NCBI RefSeq assembly: GCF_013348805.1
Contig: NZ_CP054690.1
Span: forward strand, 5,456,001-5,520,000
Direction: 5' to 3'
Length of the DNA: 64,000 bases
From: Rhodococcus sp. W8901
GTDB lineage: Bacteria > Actinomycetota > Actinomycetes > Mycobacteriales > Mycobacteriaceae
Positions 62,913-64,000 of the stretch are shown piece after piece. The translations under genes and the position numbers were made by a program. Position 1 is the first letter of the stretch. Every line of letters starts with the position of its first letter. The notes under the pieces were generated by a model, which searched no databases, was not told where the DNA came from, and worked only from the letters and a program-made list of their open reading frames with translations.

Positions 62913-63003
62913 GGGCGCTCGTTCCTGTGTCAACAGAGTTGTGGCGATCAGTCAGTCATCGGGGTGGGGCCCCTCCGCCGAGGGCAGCCGCCCCACCTTG
63001 ACC

Positions 63004-63026
63004 GAAGTAACTACTGTTATTGAAGT
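63004..63026. promoter_or_regulatory. Near-palindrome before the PaaN-like operon, candidate HxlR operator
   Basis: AGTAAC (63006-63011), TACT, GTTATT (63016-63021), one mismatch from perfect, flanked by direct GAAGT repeats (63004-63008 and 63022-63026). It lies in an AT-rich patch about 95 bases upstream of the operon's first ATG. The GAAGT half also occurs in the palindrome at 54550-54566. Confidence 0.45.
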
Positions 63027-63095
63027 GAACCAGCACACAGCATGGGTTGTCAACGGTCGACCACGTCGAACCGCTCGATGGAGAGGGCGCTGCGT

Positions 63096-64000
63096 CTAGC
63101 GCGGGAGCTGAGTGCCGAACGGAAAGGGTTCGAAGCGCACGGACGTGCGCTCCAGCCTGGCCTCGCACCCGCGGCAGCGCAGTGCCGGGAGCAGCCAGGA
63201 GCCACAGTCGCGGTGGCGGAGCTTCGGGCCGAGTGGGAGCTCGTCGGGATGCGCGACCTGTGTCCACGACAGCAGGAACGCAAAGATCGGGAACAGCCCT
63301 CGGCCGCGCGGGGTCAACACGTAGTCGCGACCGGTGCCGTGTTCGCTCCGGGTGAGTATCTGCACCTCGGACAACCGCACCAGTCGCTCGGTGAGCGTCG
63401 TCGGCGAGATCTTCAGGATCGACTGGAACTCGCCGAATCGGCGAACCCCCGACAGTGCCAAGCCCGTGACAAGGGCGCTCCAGCGGTCACCGATCGCCTC
63501 CATGACCTCGGTGAACTGCAGGTCGGCCCGGCTCACCGACGGGGCATTGCGGGTCGATCGCCGGCGCCCGCTCCGGGCCACGAGCACCAGCGATTCGGGG
63601 TCCAGTTCGAGTTGCGCGTCCCGCGTGCCCACGGCGCCGTCGCAGTGCCGGCACATCAACGCCGGTGGCCCCCGGTGGCCGCAGTCGATGTGCACCAACT
63701 CGGGTTGCAGCAGCCCCTCCGGGGACCACTCGCGCTGCCAGGCCCAGACGCTGGCCAGGATCTCCCACGTCGCCATGCCGAGTTCGGTCAGGAGGTAGTC
63801 GTGGCGGTCGCCGCCGTCCTGTTGCGGCCGGCGCTCCATCAGCCCGGCCTCTACCAGCGCGTTCAGTCGGGCCGTCAGCATGGCCGGTGGAGCGCCGGTA
63901 CGGTCGATCCACTGGCTGAAGCGCCGCACATGATCGACGAAGGCCTCGCGCAGGATGGCGAGAGTCAGCCGGTCACCGAGCAGGTCGATCGTCTGGGCAA
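63096..64000 (-). CDS. Tandem HxlR-family regulator with two zinc-ribbon-like motifs (partial, 5' end outside window)
   Basis: Visible part ~301 residues, open at the window edge. Module 1 (DLLGDRLTLAILREAF, RLNALVEAGLMERRP) and module 2 (VMEAIGDRWSALVTGLALSG, SPTTLTERLVRLSEVQILTR) are HxlR winged helices. Each is followed by the same pattern H-x2-C-x9-C-x2-C (HIDCGHRGPPALMCRHC and HRDCGSWLLPALRCRGC). It is a paralogue of the regulator at 53533-54480. It is transcribed toward the PaaN-like operon, 183 bases away, and probably controls it through the repeat at 63004-63026. Confidence 0.85.
   Translation of the reverse strand, partial: AQTIDLLGDRLTLAILREAFVDHVRRFSQWIDRTGAPPAMLTARLNALVEAGLMERRPQQDGGDRHDYLLTELGMATWEILASVWAWQREWSPEGLLQPELVHIDCGHRGPPALMCRHCDGAVGTRDAQLELDPESLVLVARSGRRRSTRNAPSVSRADLQFTEVMEAIGDRWSALVTGLALSGVRRFGEFQSILKISPTTLTERLVRLSEVQILTRSEHGTGRDYVLTPRGRGLFPIFAFLLSWTQVAHPDELPLGPKLRHRDCGSWLLPALRCRGCEARLERTSVRFEPFPFGTQLPR

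Noticed and set aside
61233-63023. Long + strand frame (596 codons) opposite the PaaN-like gene
   Set aside because: Shadow; the reverse strand has intact ALDH motifs and coupled gene spacing.

Overview
The window is very GC-rich, densely coded DNA with frequent GTG/TTG starts, ATGA/GTGA gene overlaps and strong third-position GC bias. An actinobacterial integration host factor, a polyprenol-phosphomannose (GT87) mannosyltransferase, a secreted cutinase-like hydrolase, an EthA-like monooxygenase and ECF41/ECF42 sigma factors together point to a mycolic-acid actinomycete, most likely Rhodococcus or a close relative (inference; no rRNA or other species marker is present). No tRNA, rRNA, CRISPR array or prophage was found.

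Layout. 0-7 kb: the 5' part of a maleylacetate reductase with its AraC regulator, a decayed metallo-beta-lactamase-fold gene, aminopeptidase N, an SRPBCC protein, an enoyl-CoA hydratase paralogue and mIHF. 7-12.3 kb: a UBP zinc-finger protein divergent from a Baeyer-Villiger-type monooxygenase, an AIM24 protein, and a P1B-type ATPase fused to hemerythrin. A 0.68-kb non-coding gap follows. 13-18.3 kb: an SDR / sensor-like protein / aldehyde dehydrogenase / zinc alcohol dehydrogenase operon, then a SanA-like protein. 18.3-21.1 kb: a self-contained trpB-trpA-gntR operon with a perfect palindromic operator. 21-28 kb: cell-envelope genes (cutinase-like, GT87, lipoprotein), an ECF42 sigma factor with its DGPF partner, and an FGE-like protein. 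28-35 kb: an ABC-F ATPase behind a leader containing a leaderless upstream ORF, then (reverse strand) TfoX-like, secreted, UvrA-like, two glyoxalase-fold and AraC genes. 35-42 kb: an AhpD-like protein with its ECF41 sigma factor, a DUF389 membrane protein, an alkylsulfatase frameshifted in a G8 tract, and an AhpD-like/MocR divergent pair. 42-45.3 kb: hypothetical genes and a 1.35-kb IS701-family element inserted into the loop of a terminator hairpin. 45.3-48.2 kb: a LysR/MFS divergent pair and an SRPBCC protein.

48.4-53.5 kb holds the most striking signalling locus: a receiver / glutaredoxin-like / thioredoxin-reductase-like fusion that has lost its redox cysteines, translationally coupled to a cyclic-nucleotide-binding-domain histidine kinase, followed by a second UBP zinc-finger gene and a Na+/H+ antiporter. 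53.5-64 kb is a predicted catabolic island. A tightly coupled five-gene operon (PaaN-like aldehyde dehydrogenase, thiolase lacking one catalytic Cys, acyl/aryl-CoA ligase, thioesterase, carotenoid/stilbene-cleaving oxygenase) lies next to a second thiolase gene and is bracketed by two unusual double HxlR regulators with zinc-ribbon-like cysteine motifs. I infer oxidative cleavage of a conjugated C=C bond in a phenylpropanoid-, stilbene- or apocarotenoid-like compound, followed by CoA-dependent degradation. The substrate cannot be read from sequence.
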